In this document: piece after piece, positions 13,531-22,618 of the stretch
Layout: every line of letters begins with the position of its first letter
How positions within the stretch are numbered: the first letter of the stretch is position 1
Assembly (NCBI GenBank): GCA_030015575.1
Contig: CM057338.1
Location: forward strand, 827,196,353 to 827,260,352
From: Agapanthus africanus
Lineage: Eukaryota > Streptophyta > Magnoliopsida > Asparagales > Amaryllidaceae
Direction: 5' to 3'
Length of the DNA stretch: 64,000 bases
Made by a program: the position numbers and the translations under genes
Notes under the pieces: model-generated
What the model was told of the DNA's origin: nothing
Database searches by the model: none
The model's input: only the letters and a program-made list of their open reading frames with translations

Positions 13531-14439
13531 AACAACAGAGAGAAAACAAAAAACTCAGAAACAGAGAGAACTCTGAAGAATTGTGAGAAGAACTCAAGAA
13601 AAGAAAAAAGGTAAAAATCTTTATAATAAAGAAGAATTTCTTCTGAATAGATCATTGATCTAAGTACAAGATCAATGATCTTCAATAAAAAAAAATATAA
13701 AAAAATATATAATAATAACAGTGCCTTGCACTTTTTTATGAACCATTGGTTCTGGAATCTTAAAGATTCTTCTCTTAAATCCAAAATTGGATTAAGTTAT
13801 TAAAACAGTGCCCTGCACTTGCAAAACTGCACTATTGCGCTTCTGGGTTGGCGCAAGCCACCAGGGAGCGCCACGTGTCAGCTCCAAGACCACTTGCGCT
13901 GTGCGCTTTAAAGATAGAGCATTGCTCTTTAAAGTTGGCGCAACTCACCAGAGCGCGCCACGTGTCAGTAGCGCAACAACGCAGCGCATGGCACAGCGCA
14001 CTGCGCTGTTGCGCTTGCGCTCACCAGAGTATGACACGTGTCACCACGACAAGCGCTTGCGCTCAATAATTGGCGCAAAGCGCCTGACAAACCACTGTCA
14101 AGTAATTAATGCACTGCATTATTTACAGAAGGGCCAAGCCCAATTAAAAAAGGTCTAACAGGCCAAATTAAATGCAATGCATTATTTTAAAGAAGGGCAG
14201 AGCCCAAACAGATGCTTTGCACCATTTATAAAGGGACAGAGCCCAAATCAAAAAGGCTTAGCAGGCCAGAATAAAATGCAGTGCATTATTAAACATGGGC
14301 AAAGCCCTAGCACAGGCCTAATAGGCCACAGATAAAGAAAAACGTTGAACATCTTCAACTGGACTTAGCCCAATCATGGCCGTAAGTCCTCAAATTAAAT
14401 TGACCGAGCACGGCTGCTCTCTTAAATCAATTTACATCC

Positions 14440-14994
14440 GGTTCAAGGGTACATCTCCGAACTCCTCTGACACCTATCGTTGTAATCCTTCAACGACGTC
14501 AGAGAGGTGACGGGTCCCGACGGCCATACATGCAATGGACCACCATGTTCCTAAACTGGCAATGGACCCCCACGTCCCTAATCTGGAACATGGACCACTA
14601 CGTCCCTAAACTGGAACAATAGAGCCTCCAAATGCTCTTATGTCGGATCTAAACGATCCCGTTTAAGTTGATCTTAGCCTCAAATATAGCTAACGTATCC
14701 TTAAACCTTCAAACAGACTTTAGTCCCAAATTGGACTATAAGACCCCCAATCAACTTTGGTTCAAGGGTACATCTCCGAACTCCTCTGACACCTGTCATT
14801 GTAATCCTTCAACGTCTTCAGAGAGGTGACGGGTCCCGACGGCCATATATTAAATGGACCACCATGTCCCTAAACTGGAAATGGATCTAGACGATCCCGT
14901 TAAGTAGATCTTAGTCTGGAAATTAGACTAACGTATCCTTAACAAACGTTTAAGTTGATCTTAGCCTCAAATATGGCTAACGTATCCTTAAACC
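14440..14994 (+). repeat. Internal duplication in the B LTR
   Basis: The block 14440-14707, starting GGTTCAAGGGTACATCTCCG, is repeated in shortened form at 14759-14994. Inside each copy a GGACC-(N)-TCCCTAAACTGG unit is repeated; three such units lie at about 14537-14618. The same arrangement is present in the 3' LTR. Confidence 0.8.
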
Positions 14995-15408
14995 AAAACC
15001 CAAAACCCAAATCTAAGAAAATACGGATTTGGACTAATCCACGTCCTACGGGCAACGAAATAAATAGTCTCCGTATACAATCCACGGGCAACCACAAACA
15101 AAACAAACACACACGACACGAAGTGAACATCTGGAGCAGGAGAAAGTGGCTACCGCGATGCGGTAGCGTAATTAACTGCAGGGGCTTGCGCCTGCAGGGA
15201 AGAGCGTCCCCACAATCAAAAACCCCTCAAGCGAGGGGGAATCTGACGAAGTCTGTTACATCGGCCACATCCGCCCAAACCTCCGATATACGGTGCCATA
15301 AATCAACTTGGCATCTTCGGAGAGATGGACGGATAAAACCAAATAGCATCTGCCCCGAATCTCAGGCCTAGACGCCCAGGTCTACGAGCCGCCATTCGGA
15401 AGGGAACA

Positions 15409-15434
15409 GATTCTGGCACGCCCGGTAGGACCTC
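15409..15434 (+). other. Element B primer-binding-site-like sequence
   Basis: Immediately after the LTR comes GATTCTGGCACGCCCGGTAG. TGGCACGCCCGGT has the form of a tRNA 3'-end complement beginning with TGG, and similar sequences follow LTRs of several plant gypsy families. I could not assign the tRNA. Confidence 0.6.
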
Positions 15435-15457
15435 TTCCTCTTTCCACTCTACACTTC

Positions 15458-16588
15458 GTGTGTCGTGTTCGCGAACGAATCGCGGTTTGCTATGGTTGCC
15501 TGTGGATTCGAGGTACTAAGATTTGGGGGCTTGCTCAGTGCAGAAAACAGAAGATCAATGGCTTCAAACTGCACATCCTGCAACTGCAACTCTCACTCCG
15601 TTCTTGCTGGAGGAGTGACTTATGGGCCCCAAGCGGCCTCCCTTTTCAAGATGCCAGTGGAACAGGTAACTCAAGCACCGCTGGACTATTCTTCGGGACC
15701 ATACTCCCACCCATGAGCTTCAACGGCCCTGTACCGTTACAAGAAGCTCCAGAGAAGTCGGTATTCGATCGGCTTGCTACTACTGCGGCCCCTCTCAATG
15801 GGTCACCCAACTCCACTGCCTCGGTTTTTAACAGACAAGGCCGGAGCTCCAACGGGCCCATGAAGAAGCCTGCAATACCAGAAGGCGTTATCCCGAAGCG
15901 GATAGCCATCCCTGCTCCCAAAATCGACAAGGCGGTTTCTCCTGCCAAGGGGTCGGTCTTTACAAGACTGACCGTCCCAACTCCAACTCCCGCTCCGGCT
16001 ACTCAAAGGATATCAGTCTTTAACAGGCTGACACCGGCAATGGCTCCTCACCTGAGCAGGAGACAAGACAAGGCCATCCCCGTCACCGAGCTAATTCCAT
16101 CAGCGCGACATGCTCGACGTCGTCACTGGTGCCGAGTGAGGAAGGCCGGGGGCAACTCCCCTTCTGGGCTAACTCCACCAGCCCCGATGGCGGAAATTAA
16201 TGCTGCTGTTCCAACCGGGAACAGCTTTGAGCTGTTGAATAAGGTGCGTAGGAATTCTCCTACCACTATACTGAGAAGGACTCCTCCTCCACTGGAGAAG
16301 GCTACGGAAGCAAAGCCAAAACGGTCCCCGCAGCGGTTGTCCTCCAAGATCTACAAAGTCTGGCGGCAGGTCCGAGACTCGGTGATCGATCCAAATTCCT
16401 CCCGCCAGCACAAGAAGCTGAAGGTCCAACAGGAAGTAAGCCGTCCTGTTAAGCCACAAAAGATGACGACTACTTGGGTGCCCACTGCAGCAGCTCCCTC
16501 AACGTCAACCACTCAGAAAAGAAGGAGGCCAGAGAAAGCCCCTGCGAACATGGCGAACCGTAAAAGCGCTGAACACAAATGCCCCTAG
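15458..16588 (+). CDS. Leader frame of element B with repeated VFxRL motifs
   Basis: A 376-residue open frame lies between the primer site and gag. Its middle part (residues about 100-195) repeats a short motif: SVFDRL, SVFNRQ, SVFTRL and SVFNRL, spaced about 23-50 residues apart and separated by Pro/Ser/Ala-rich linkers. The C-terminal half is basic and Pro-rich (for example EKATEAKPKRSPQRL). Similar VFxRL repeats are known from gypsy polyproteins of cucurbits, where they lie beside gag. No enzyme domain is visible. It could be an extra ORF or a displaced gag segment. The first ~60 residues may be untranslated leader; a later Met is equally possible. Confidence 0.5.
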   Translation: MCRVRERIAVCYGCLWIRGTKIWGLAQCRKQKINGFKLHILQLQLSLRSCWRSDLWAPSGLPFQDASGTGNSSTAGLFFGTILPPMSFNGPVPLQEAPEKSVFDRLATTAAPLNGSPNSTASVFNRQGRSSNGPMKKPAIPEGVIPKRIAIPAPKIDKAVSPAKGSVFTRLTVPTPTPAPATQRISVFNRLTPAMAPHLSRRQDKAIPVTELIPSARHARRRHWCRVRKAGGNSPSGLTPPAPMAEINAAVPTGNSFELLNKVRRNSPTTILRRTPPPLEKATEAKPKRSPQRLSSKIYKVWRQVRDSVIDPNSSRQHKKLKVQQEVSRPVKPQKMTTTWVPTAAAPSTSTTQKRRRPEKAPANMANRKSAEHKCP

Positions 16589-16597
16589 TCTGGGGGC

Positions 16598-18643
16598 ATG
16601 GTAGTGCACACAATTTATATGGCTTCCGGAAAGGAGGAAAGCCGCGCTTCGACGGGTCACCGACCGCTCACCCGATCCGTGACAAAAGCTCAAGAACAGC
16701 AGCAGAAGCTTCAGGAGATGATGACTGCAATGGCTGCAATCACCGAGCCAAAAGAAAGCTCGGAGTCGTCATCAGAACAGCGGCACGAACAAGAAACTGA
16801 CGCTGACTTCCTACGTAGAGTCCTCGAAAAGAAGGACAAAGAAGCCGCAGAGCAAGCGGCTAACATAAAACAGATGGCGCTCCTCTTCCAAGATATGGTA
16901 GAGATGATGTTACAGCCGGACCCTCCAGCTGATGACCCTCCAATCATTGTTGAAGATGATAGAAGGGAGACATCTAATCCCCCGTCGGATCTCTCAGCAG
17001 CCAAAGATGAAACCATTTCCAAAACTGCATTAGACGACTATATAGCTTAGCAGATACGGGTTCATCAGGCGAATGAAGCGGCTGGGCAAATTGTTAGAAC
17101 CGGACGACCCTATCCAAGCTGGTATGACCAAATCAGTTACCCGCCGGGATATACGATCCCTAAGTTCCACGTATATAAAGGGACAGGGAATCCGCATCAG
17201 CATGTCGCTCAATTCAGGGCCTTATGCGGCAATACTGGAGGCGATGACAAATTATTGCTTCGCCAATTCGTCGGCAGCTTAGCAGAAACAACCTTTGAAT
17301 GGTATTCGGAGCTACCTAACGACTCTGTCAAAACATTTGCGGAGATGGAGCTACTATTTACACAAAGATTCGCGAGTGCTAGTGAACGCATCCAGATAAC
17401 AGCACTGATTAACGCCAGGATAAGGCTCGGCGAAACATGGGTCCAATACGCAACACGATGGCGGAACCTATGGTCAAAATGCGAACAACGCATAAAAGAG
17501 GCACCTGCGGTAGGCATGTTCGTGGGCACTCTTGATCCGCAAGCGACCATCTCGCAATTCATGATGTTCTTCAGGCCGACCACCTTCTAGGCCTTGATCG
17601 ACAAATTAGCCCAAATGGACCAGATGGGCCATAGACCGTCTCCTCCAAAACCAGATTCTCGAAATGAGAAAGGAAAAGGGAAAGCGATCATCGTCGCCAA
17701 TGCTCAACAACAGCCGAGCAACTCAAAACCGGTCGTTCGCCAAAATAACGTGCGTCCACGCCCATCCCTCGAGGAGAGACTGGGACATCCTTACTCGTTT
17801 CCTCAGAATAAAACGAGAAGACTGTTCGAGCTGGCAGTGCGCAACAGACTCATCAATCTGCCGAGTCCAAAACGCCTGTTGCAGCCAGGCGATCTCAATA
17901 ATCCCAATTATTGCCCTTACCACCAAACGGTAAGTCACCCGATCGTGGACTGTTTCGTCTTTAAGGGATGGATCGAGGATCAGTACCTACAAGGCAAGTT
18001 CGCGCTGTCTGAAAATTGGAAGGTAAACCCACCACAGCCGCACACTCTAAAGAAGACAGACACGACGGGGGCAACTTGTTCTTTTGTCGAGGATGAAAAC
18101 GATGGAGAAGACTCACCAGATGAATCCGAAGACTACGTAACGACTTGTCATGTGATCTCTCACTCATTGGCGGGTGATGAAGAGGCTCCTTGCGCCGAGA
18201 AACCGAGGGCGAACCCTGAACCAGAAATTCTGCGGCCGTCAGACGAGTTGATCGATGCCTTCCTGAATGAAATTCGTCTGAAAGTTAAAGCCAATCAAGA
18301 GCGTGAGATGGCCATACCGGAAGAAGCCAAACACCGACTACTAGACCAAAGAGTCGAAGCACTTCTGTCAAATCAAAAGTCATCCGCTGTGGATAAAAAC
18401 AAATTCAAGACGAGGAAAAGATTCGCTAAAGCCCTATCAGTGGGAATGAAGCAACCACCCTTTGAAGAAAATACTCTCGGTGGAGTAGAGACGCATCCTA
18501 ACTTCTGCTTATATCATCAGAAGATCATACATCCTACCGAAGACTGCGACTCCTTTAAGTGTTGGTGGCAAGGGTATGTCGCTCAAAAGCAACACTTCAA
18601 CAGGACAAAGTGTGAAGCTCGTACACGTCGAAAAATGCGATAG
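16598..18643 (+). pseudogene. Element B gag (broken fossil)
   Basis: Two adjoining parts read as a plant Ty3/gypsy gag. The N-terminal part (16598-17050) is charged and predicted coiled-coil. The core (about 17100-17583) has the Retrotrans_gag pattern, with YKGTGNPHQHVAQFRALCG followed by FEWYSELPNDSVKTFAEME. The C-terminal part (17594-18643) has SLEERLGHPYSFPQ and two knuckles of the form C-x2-H-x4-H-x4-C, CPYHQTVSHPIVDC and CLYHQKIIHPTEDC. The middle Cys of the classical knuckle is His, as in related plant gags. The gene carries a few breaks and no protease or pol follows. Confidence 0.75.
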
Positions 18644-18914
18644 ATGAGCGCAAAAGAGCCGCCAACGACTGTCATATAGCCGACTCCAAAGGATCGCAAA
18701 TTATCACCTTTGGAAGCGACTCTGACGAAGAAGCTGCCCTCAACCCTCTCCTCAAGGAATCTATTTCAAAAATGAAGGAATTGAGGAGTTGCGAGACGTT
18801 CAGCCGTGTAATTGCACGCTACTTGGAAAAAATCTCGGCCCCGTAAACAAAGGATCGAATAAAAAGGATAAAGGAAAGGGGAAAATGACCCTCGTCGCCA
18901 ACACTTAACAACAG

Positions 18915-19304
18915 TTGAGTGGCCCTAGAGCGGTTGTTCGTCAAAACAATATACGTCCACGTATATCCCTCGAGGAGAGGCTAAGACGTCCTTACTCATT
19001 TCCCCAGGATGAAACAAGGAGGCTGTTCGAAGTGGCAGTACATAACAGTCTTATCACTCTACCGGAGCCGAGACACCAACTACAACTGGATGATGTCAAC
19101 AATTCTAATTATTGCCCTTACCACCAAGTATTGGGCCATCCGATCGAAAACTGTTACGTCTTCAAGAACTGGGTTGAAGACCAATACCAACACGGAAAGT
19201 TCGTCATCTCCGAAAACTGGAGGGTGAACCCGCCACAACCGCACGCTCTGAGAAAGATGGATACGCTGGGGGCATCATGCTCATTCATAGGGAAAGCCCC
19301 ATAG
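18915..19304 (+). pseudogene. Duplicated gag C-terminal segment
   Basis: This open stretch is a diverged second copy of the segment at about 17715-18105. It repeats VVRQNN-RPR-SLEERL, PYSFPQ, CPYHQVLGHPIENC and NPPQPHALRKMDT. It is followed by a non-coding repeat zone. The duplication lies inside B and predates its insertion only if it is present in other copies, which I cannot see here. Confidence 0.75.
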
Positions 19305-19329
19305 ACCGAAAAGTCAGTAAACTAGAGAT

Positions 19330-19450
19330 TCGCCTCGAATACGGCGACAGCGGACCACAACGTCCTTAAACTAACGGCGGACCGCAACATCCTTAAACTA
19401 ACGGCGGACTACTACGTCCTAAAACTAGCTGTTGACCGAGATGTCAATAA
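19330..19450 (+). repeat. Short repeats of a GCGGACC(N)CGTCC-TTAAACT unit
   Basis: Three to four degenerate units of about 28 bp read CGGCGGACC..AACGTCCTTAAACTAA. They resemble the GGACCACCATGTCCCTAAACTGG units in the B LTR (14537-14618), which suggests a common origin. Confidence 0.6.
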
Positions 19451-19491
19451 ACTACAGTGGATTGAAACATCACAAAGCCGATAAAATAAAA

Positions 19492-19945
19492 GAGAATAAA
19501 AAGAATATAAAAAAAATATAAACGGTATGTCCATAAGCAAAATGGGCACGGATGAAAACCCGAAAGGGCTCCGTGAGTAAAAAAAGCAGGGCTACCGGCG
19601 AGTGTTCGTGAAAACCCGAAAGGGCGCGACCTCGTAAAAAAAAGAGAATAAAAAGAATTAAAAAAAATATAAAACGGTATGTCCATAAGCAAAATGGGCA
19701 CGGATGAAAACCCGAAAGGGCTCCGTGAGTAAAAACAGCAGGGCTACCGGCGAGTGTTCGTGAAAACCCGAAAGGGCGCGACCTTGTAAAAAAAAAGAGA
19801 ATAAAAAGAATAATAAAAAAAAGAAAACGGTATGTCCATAAGCAAAATGGGCACAGATGAAAACCCGAAAGGGCTCCGTGAGTAAAAACAGCAGGGCTAC
19901 CGGCGAGTGCTTGTGAAAACCCGAAAGGGCGCAACCTCGTTAAAA
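19492..19945 (+). repeat. Tandem repeat, three copies of a ~152-bp unit
   Basis: Copies begin at about 19492, 19644 and 19797. Each has an A-rich head, then GTATGTCCATAAGC, and two sub-copies of GAAAACCCGAAAGGGC. Copies are nearly identical. The minus-strand frame crossing them is a by-product. Confidence 0.9.
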
Positions 19946-19949
19946 CACA

Positions 19950-20121
19950 CTTACAGGGTCCTCTCGACTTTGTAAGGAGAAACCACCTGCGTGAGATCCT
20001 TACGACTCACAAGGGAGCAACACACTTAGGAATCCTCACGATTCCTAAGGAGAAAATACACTTGCGAGATCCTCACGACTCGTAAGGAGAACTTTCTTAT
20101 GGGACCCTCACGGCGCATAAG
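19950..20121 (+). repeat. Five-hairpin cassette, copy 1
   Basis: Five consecutive inverted repeats (19950-19976, 19989-20013, 20025-20049, 20061-20086, 20096-20121), mostly separated by GAGAAA-like linkers. Hairpin 3 is CTTAGGAATC-CTCAC-GATTCCTAAG. The others have different stems around a near-constant centre TCCTCACGA. The cassette is repeated at 20300 and 22148. Confidence 0.85.
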
Positions 20122-20299
20122 ATTTGAAAGTCTTGAGTTACAGAGACCTAAAACTGTTCTTAAGCAATTCCAACAACCTTCGATATTGCCCTACAAGTGG
20201 CTCAGTACTGACCCTTGTATACGATCCACTAGCGCGAATAAATATTTCCCTAACCAAGTCCCACCCATGACTAGGGATATGTTCGCACGGTGAACAACC

Positions 20300-20470
20300 C
20301 TTGTAAGTCCTCTCGACTTATAAGGAGAAAACCATCTTGTAGGATCCTTACGACTTACAGAGGAACATACGCTTAGGAATCCTCACGATTCCTAAGGAGA
20401 AAATACACCTACAAGATCCTCACGACTTGTAGGGAGAAATACCTTTGTGAGACCCTTACGGCTCGTGAAG
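20300..20470 (+). repeat. Five-hairpin cassette, copy 2
   Basis: Same order of five hairpins as copy 1: 20300-20324, 20336-20361, 20372-20396, 20408-20433, 20442-20470. Hairpin 3 is unchanged. In hairpin 4 the stem is CCTACAAG/CTTGTAGG, where copy 1 has CTTGCGAG/CTCGTAAG, so pairing is kept although bases differ. Confidence 0.85.
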
Positions 20471-20644
20471 TCAAAAGCCTTAGTCGACAGGACCTTAACC
20501 CTGTTCGCTAAGCCACCTTTGTTTGACATCGACAGAAGCAAATGATGATTCGCTCCGGGCAATATCCCAGTTGTAGCAGTGCTGATATCGAAATCGATGT
20601 CTAGTTTCAGGTTTACGACGAAAAGCCAGTAGGCCGCACATGCA

Positions 20645-20870
20645 TACGAAATAGCCGAAATAATAGGGCAACTTGCAAAAAAAAGCAGCAGGTAAAAACG
20701 TATGCACACCAAATAGTCGAAATGATTGGGCAACTCGCAATAAAAAAAAGCAGCGAGTAAATATAAAATAAACAGCCGAAATGATTGGGCACCGCGAAAA
20801 ACAGCCGAAATGATTGGACAATCGCGACCTTCGCGATATAAAAGCTGAAATGATAGGGCATCACGGAAAT
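20645..20870. repeat. Degenerate tandem repeats of AGCCGAAATGATTGGGCA with small hairpins
   Basis: The word CCGAAATGATTGGGCA recurs about six times with small changes. Between copies lie short inverted repeats such as ACTCGC..GCGAGT and ATCGCGA-CCT-TCGCGAT. No gene is seen; the minus-strand frames here are by-products. Confidence 0.65.
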
Positions 20871-21044
20871 AAGACAATAACAAAAAAAATATGATGAAAC
20901 TTTTTCCTTACAGGTGAGGTCACGTCGATCCCTGTAGACAATCCAAGGGCACAAACAAAGAGGGAACCATACCTTCCTGACAGGCTCCGCCAAAAAGCAA
21001 AGCCAAATCTCGATGGTTCAACAGCAACCTAAAGACCACCATGA

Positions 21045-21542
21045 CATTCGTCTCGATACAGCAGACGAGATGTCAACCCAGCGTTCTTCCTCCAGCAGAG
21101 ATCAGATGCGACAATCAAACAAACAGAGCTATGGCAAAATCCCAGCTCCACCGTGACATTCGTCTCGATACAGCAGACGAGATGTCAACCCAGCGTTCTT
21201 CCTCCAGCAGAGATCAGACGCGACAATCAAACAAACGGAGCCACGGCAAAATCCCAGCTCCACCTCGGCATTCGTCTCGATACAGCAGACGAGATGTCAA
21301 CCCAGCGTTCTTCCTCCAGCAGAGATCAGACGCGACAATCAAACAAACAGAGCCACGGCAAAATCCCAGCTCCACCTCGGCATTCGTCTCGATACAGCAG
21401 ACAAGATGTCAACCCAGCGTTCTTCCTCCAGCAGAGATCAGACGCGACAATCAAACTAACGGAGCCACGGCAAAATCCCAGCTCCACCGTGACATTCGTC
21501 TCAATACAGCAGACGCGATGCCAGCAAACGAAGCAAAGGCCA
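21045..21542 (+). repeat. Tandem repeat, 4.4 copies of a 112-bp unit
   Basis: CATTCGTCTC recurs at 21045, 21157, 21269, 21381 and 21493, an exact 112-bp period. Copies differ at only a few positions. Since 112 is not a multiple of three, the reading frame rotates at each copy. The long frames seen here are therefore not genes. Confidence 0.93.
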
Positions 21543-22147
21543 AATTCCTAGCATCAGGGTCTTGACGACAACTCACATAAAACCTGAAAGACTATCGGAG
21601 ATTATTCCACACCAGCACGGAGTGGTTATGACTCATCAGGGCTCTCCAAAATGAGCCTAACCTTAAGTAAAAAGCGGCATGGAAAATTCCTAACGCTTGC
21701 TCTTCCGACGGTCAAACTGCCTAGGAAGATTGCTTGAAGACGTCTTGTCCAGCCCCCGAAGGGATCAGAGACACGGCAGTCGCAGGGCTACTCGAACAGC
21801 ACGATTGCCTATCGAGGAATATATCAGCTGATGCGACGGTACGACGGCCAAACCCCTAAATACCACAGACCCTAACGGACTTCTGTCGTAAAAAGTAGAG
21901 GTTAACTGTGACGTTAGGATGTTCTTGCGAGAAATGCTCGATTCGTCTCGACTTGTGAAGAAATTGATGTCTTTGCGAGAACTTCTCGATGCGACTCGAC
22001 TCGTAAGATAAAGCCTCAGGCAATAAGGATTAAAAAACTTGTTCTCTAAGCACCGGGACCCTGCAAGTTGGCCCAAAACGGTCTCTTGCATACTATCCAC
22101 GGGTTTCACTCTCCAAACTCGAATCTCGACAAGGAGGGAAACAACCG
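21543..22147. other. Element B spacer, nothing recognised
   Basis: Between the 112-bp repeats and the third hairpin cassette I see no gene. Two hairpin-like pieces around 21930-22010 (TTGCGAGAA..CTCGA..CTCGACT) look like decayed cassette units. Confidence 0.4.
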
Positions 22148-22319
22148 CTTACGGGTCCTCTCGACTCGTAAGAGGGAAAATTCTCTTATAAGATCCTTAT
22201 GACTTATAAGAGAAAACGAACTTAGGAATCCTCACGATTCCTAAGGAGAAAATCCACCTACGAGATCCTCTCGATCCGTAGGGAGAAAAGTCTCTATGAG
22301 ACCCTCACGGCTTATAGAG
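22148..22319 (+). repeat. Five-hairpin cassette, copy 3
   Basis: Same five-hairpin order: 22148-22172, 22183-22212, 22221-22245, 22257-22282, 22292-22319. Hairpin 2 is a perfect 10-bp stem CTCTTATAAG/CTTATAAGAG, unlike the stems at this place in copies 1 and 2. Hairpin 3 is identical in all copies. Overall length (172 bp) matches copy 1. Confidence 0.85.
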
Positions 22320-22504
22320 TTGAAAAGTCTTAGGCAGCAGATTTGAACCAGCGGCCTAAGCCATCGCTATCTCTTCAAGAAAACAAGATGCTTACTCTAT
22401 TATCTGTCAACCATGTTTATCAAGACAGCATACTGATAATAAGAGAAAGAGAGAAAGCAAAAGAGCAAAGAAAATAGTACAAGACATTGCGCGAAAAATG
22501 TGTA

Positions 22505-22618
22505 TCTTTATTTATTAATTCAATCAAGTACAAGGTGAATCGTACAAAAAATAAATAAAGAATGGATACATTTTATTTGAAAAAGAAAAATTTTACAAGT
22601 ATATTGATACAAGGGCAG
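22505..22618 (-). terminator. Probable 3' end region of the antisense gene
   Basis: On the minus strand, 100 bp past the stop at 22619, an A/T-rich stretch contains AATAAATAAAG (about 22507-22516), fitting a polyadenylation signal. The rest of 22320-22618 is A-rich and has no other feature. Confidence 0.5.

Larger units (their letters stand above)
13009..15408 (+). mobile_element. Element B 5' LTR (2400 bp)
   Basis: Aligns to the 3' LTR at 42200-44562 with modest differences and a few indels. The 5' third is GC-rich with CACGTG boxes, the middle has a TATA box and a chain of tiny perfect hairpins, and the 3' half has an internal duplication. ORF-like stretches such as 13082-13402 and 13808-14158 are readings of the hairpin-rich sequence, not genes. 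Confidence 0.93.

Noticed and set aside
13082-14158. Open frames of about 100 residues in the B LTR
   Set aside because: They recur in the second LTR only because LTRs are duplicates, and they follow GCGC-type hairpin sequence rich in Ala/Arg/Cys codons.
19470-19934. 154-residue minus-strand frame with repeated FCLWTYR
   Set aside because: By-product of the 152-bp tandem repeat; the period is not a multiple of three and the frame survives by chance.
21041-21565. Plus-strand frames of 132-174 residues with repeated SIQQTRCQPS
   Set aside because: The 112-bp period rotates the frame every copy, so no stable protein repeat is encoded.
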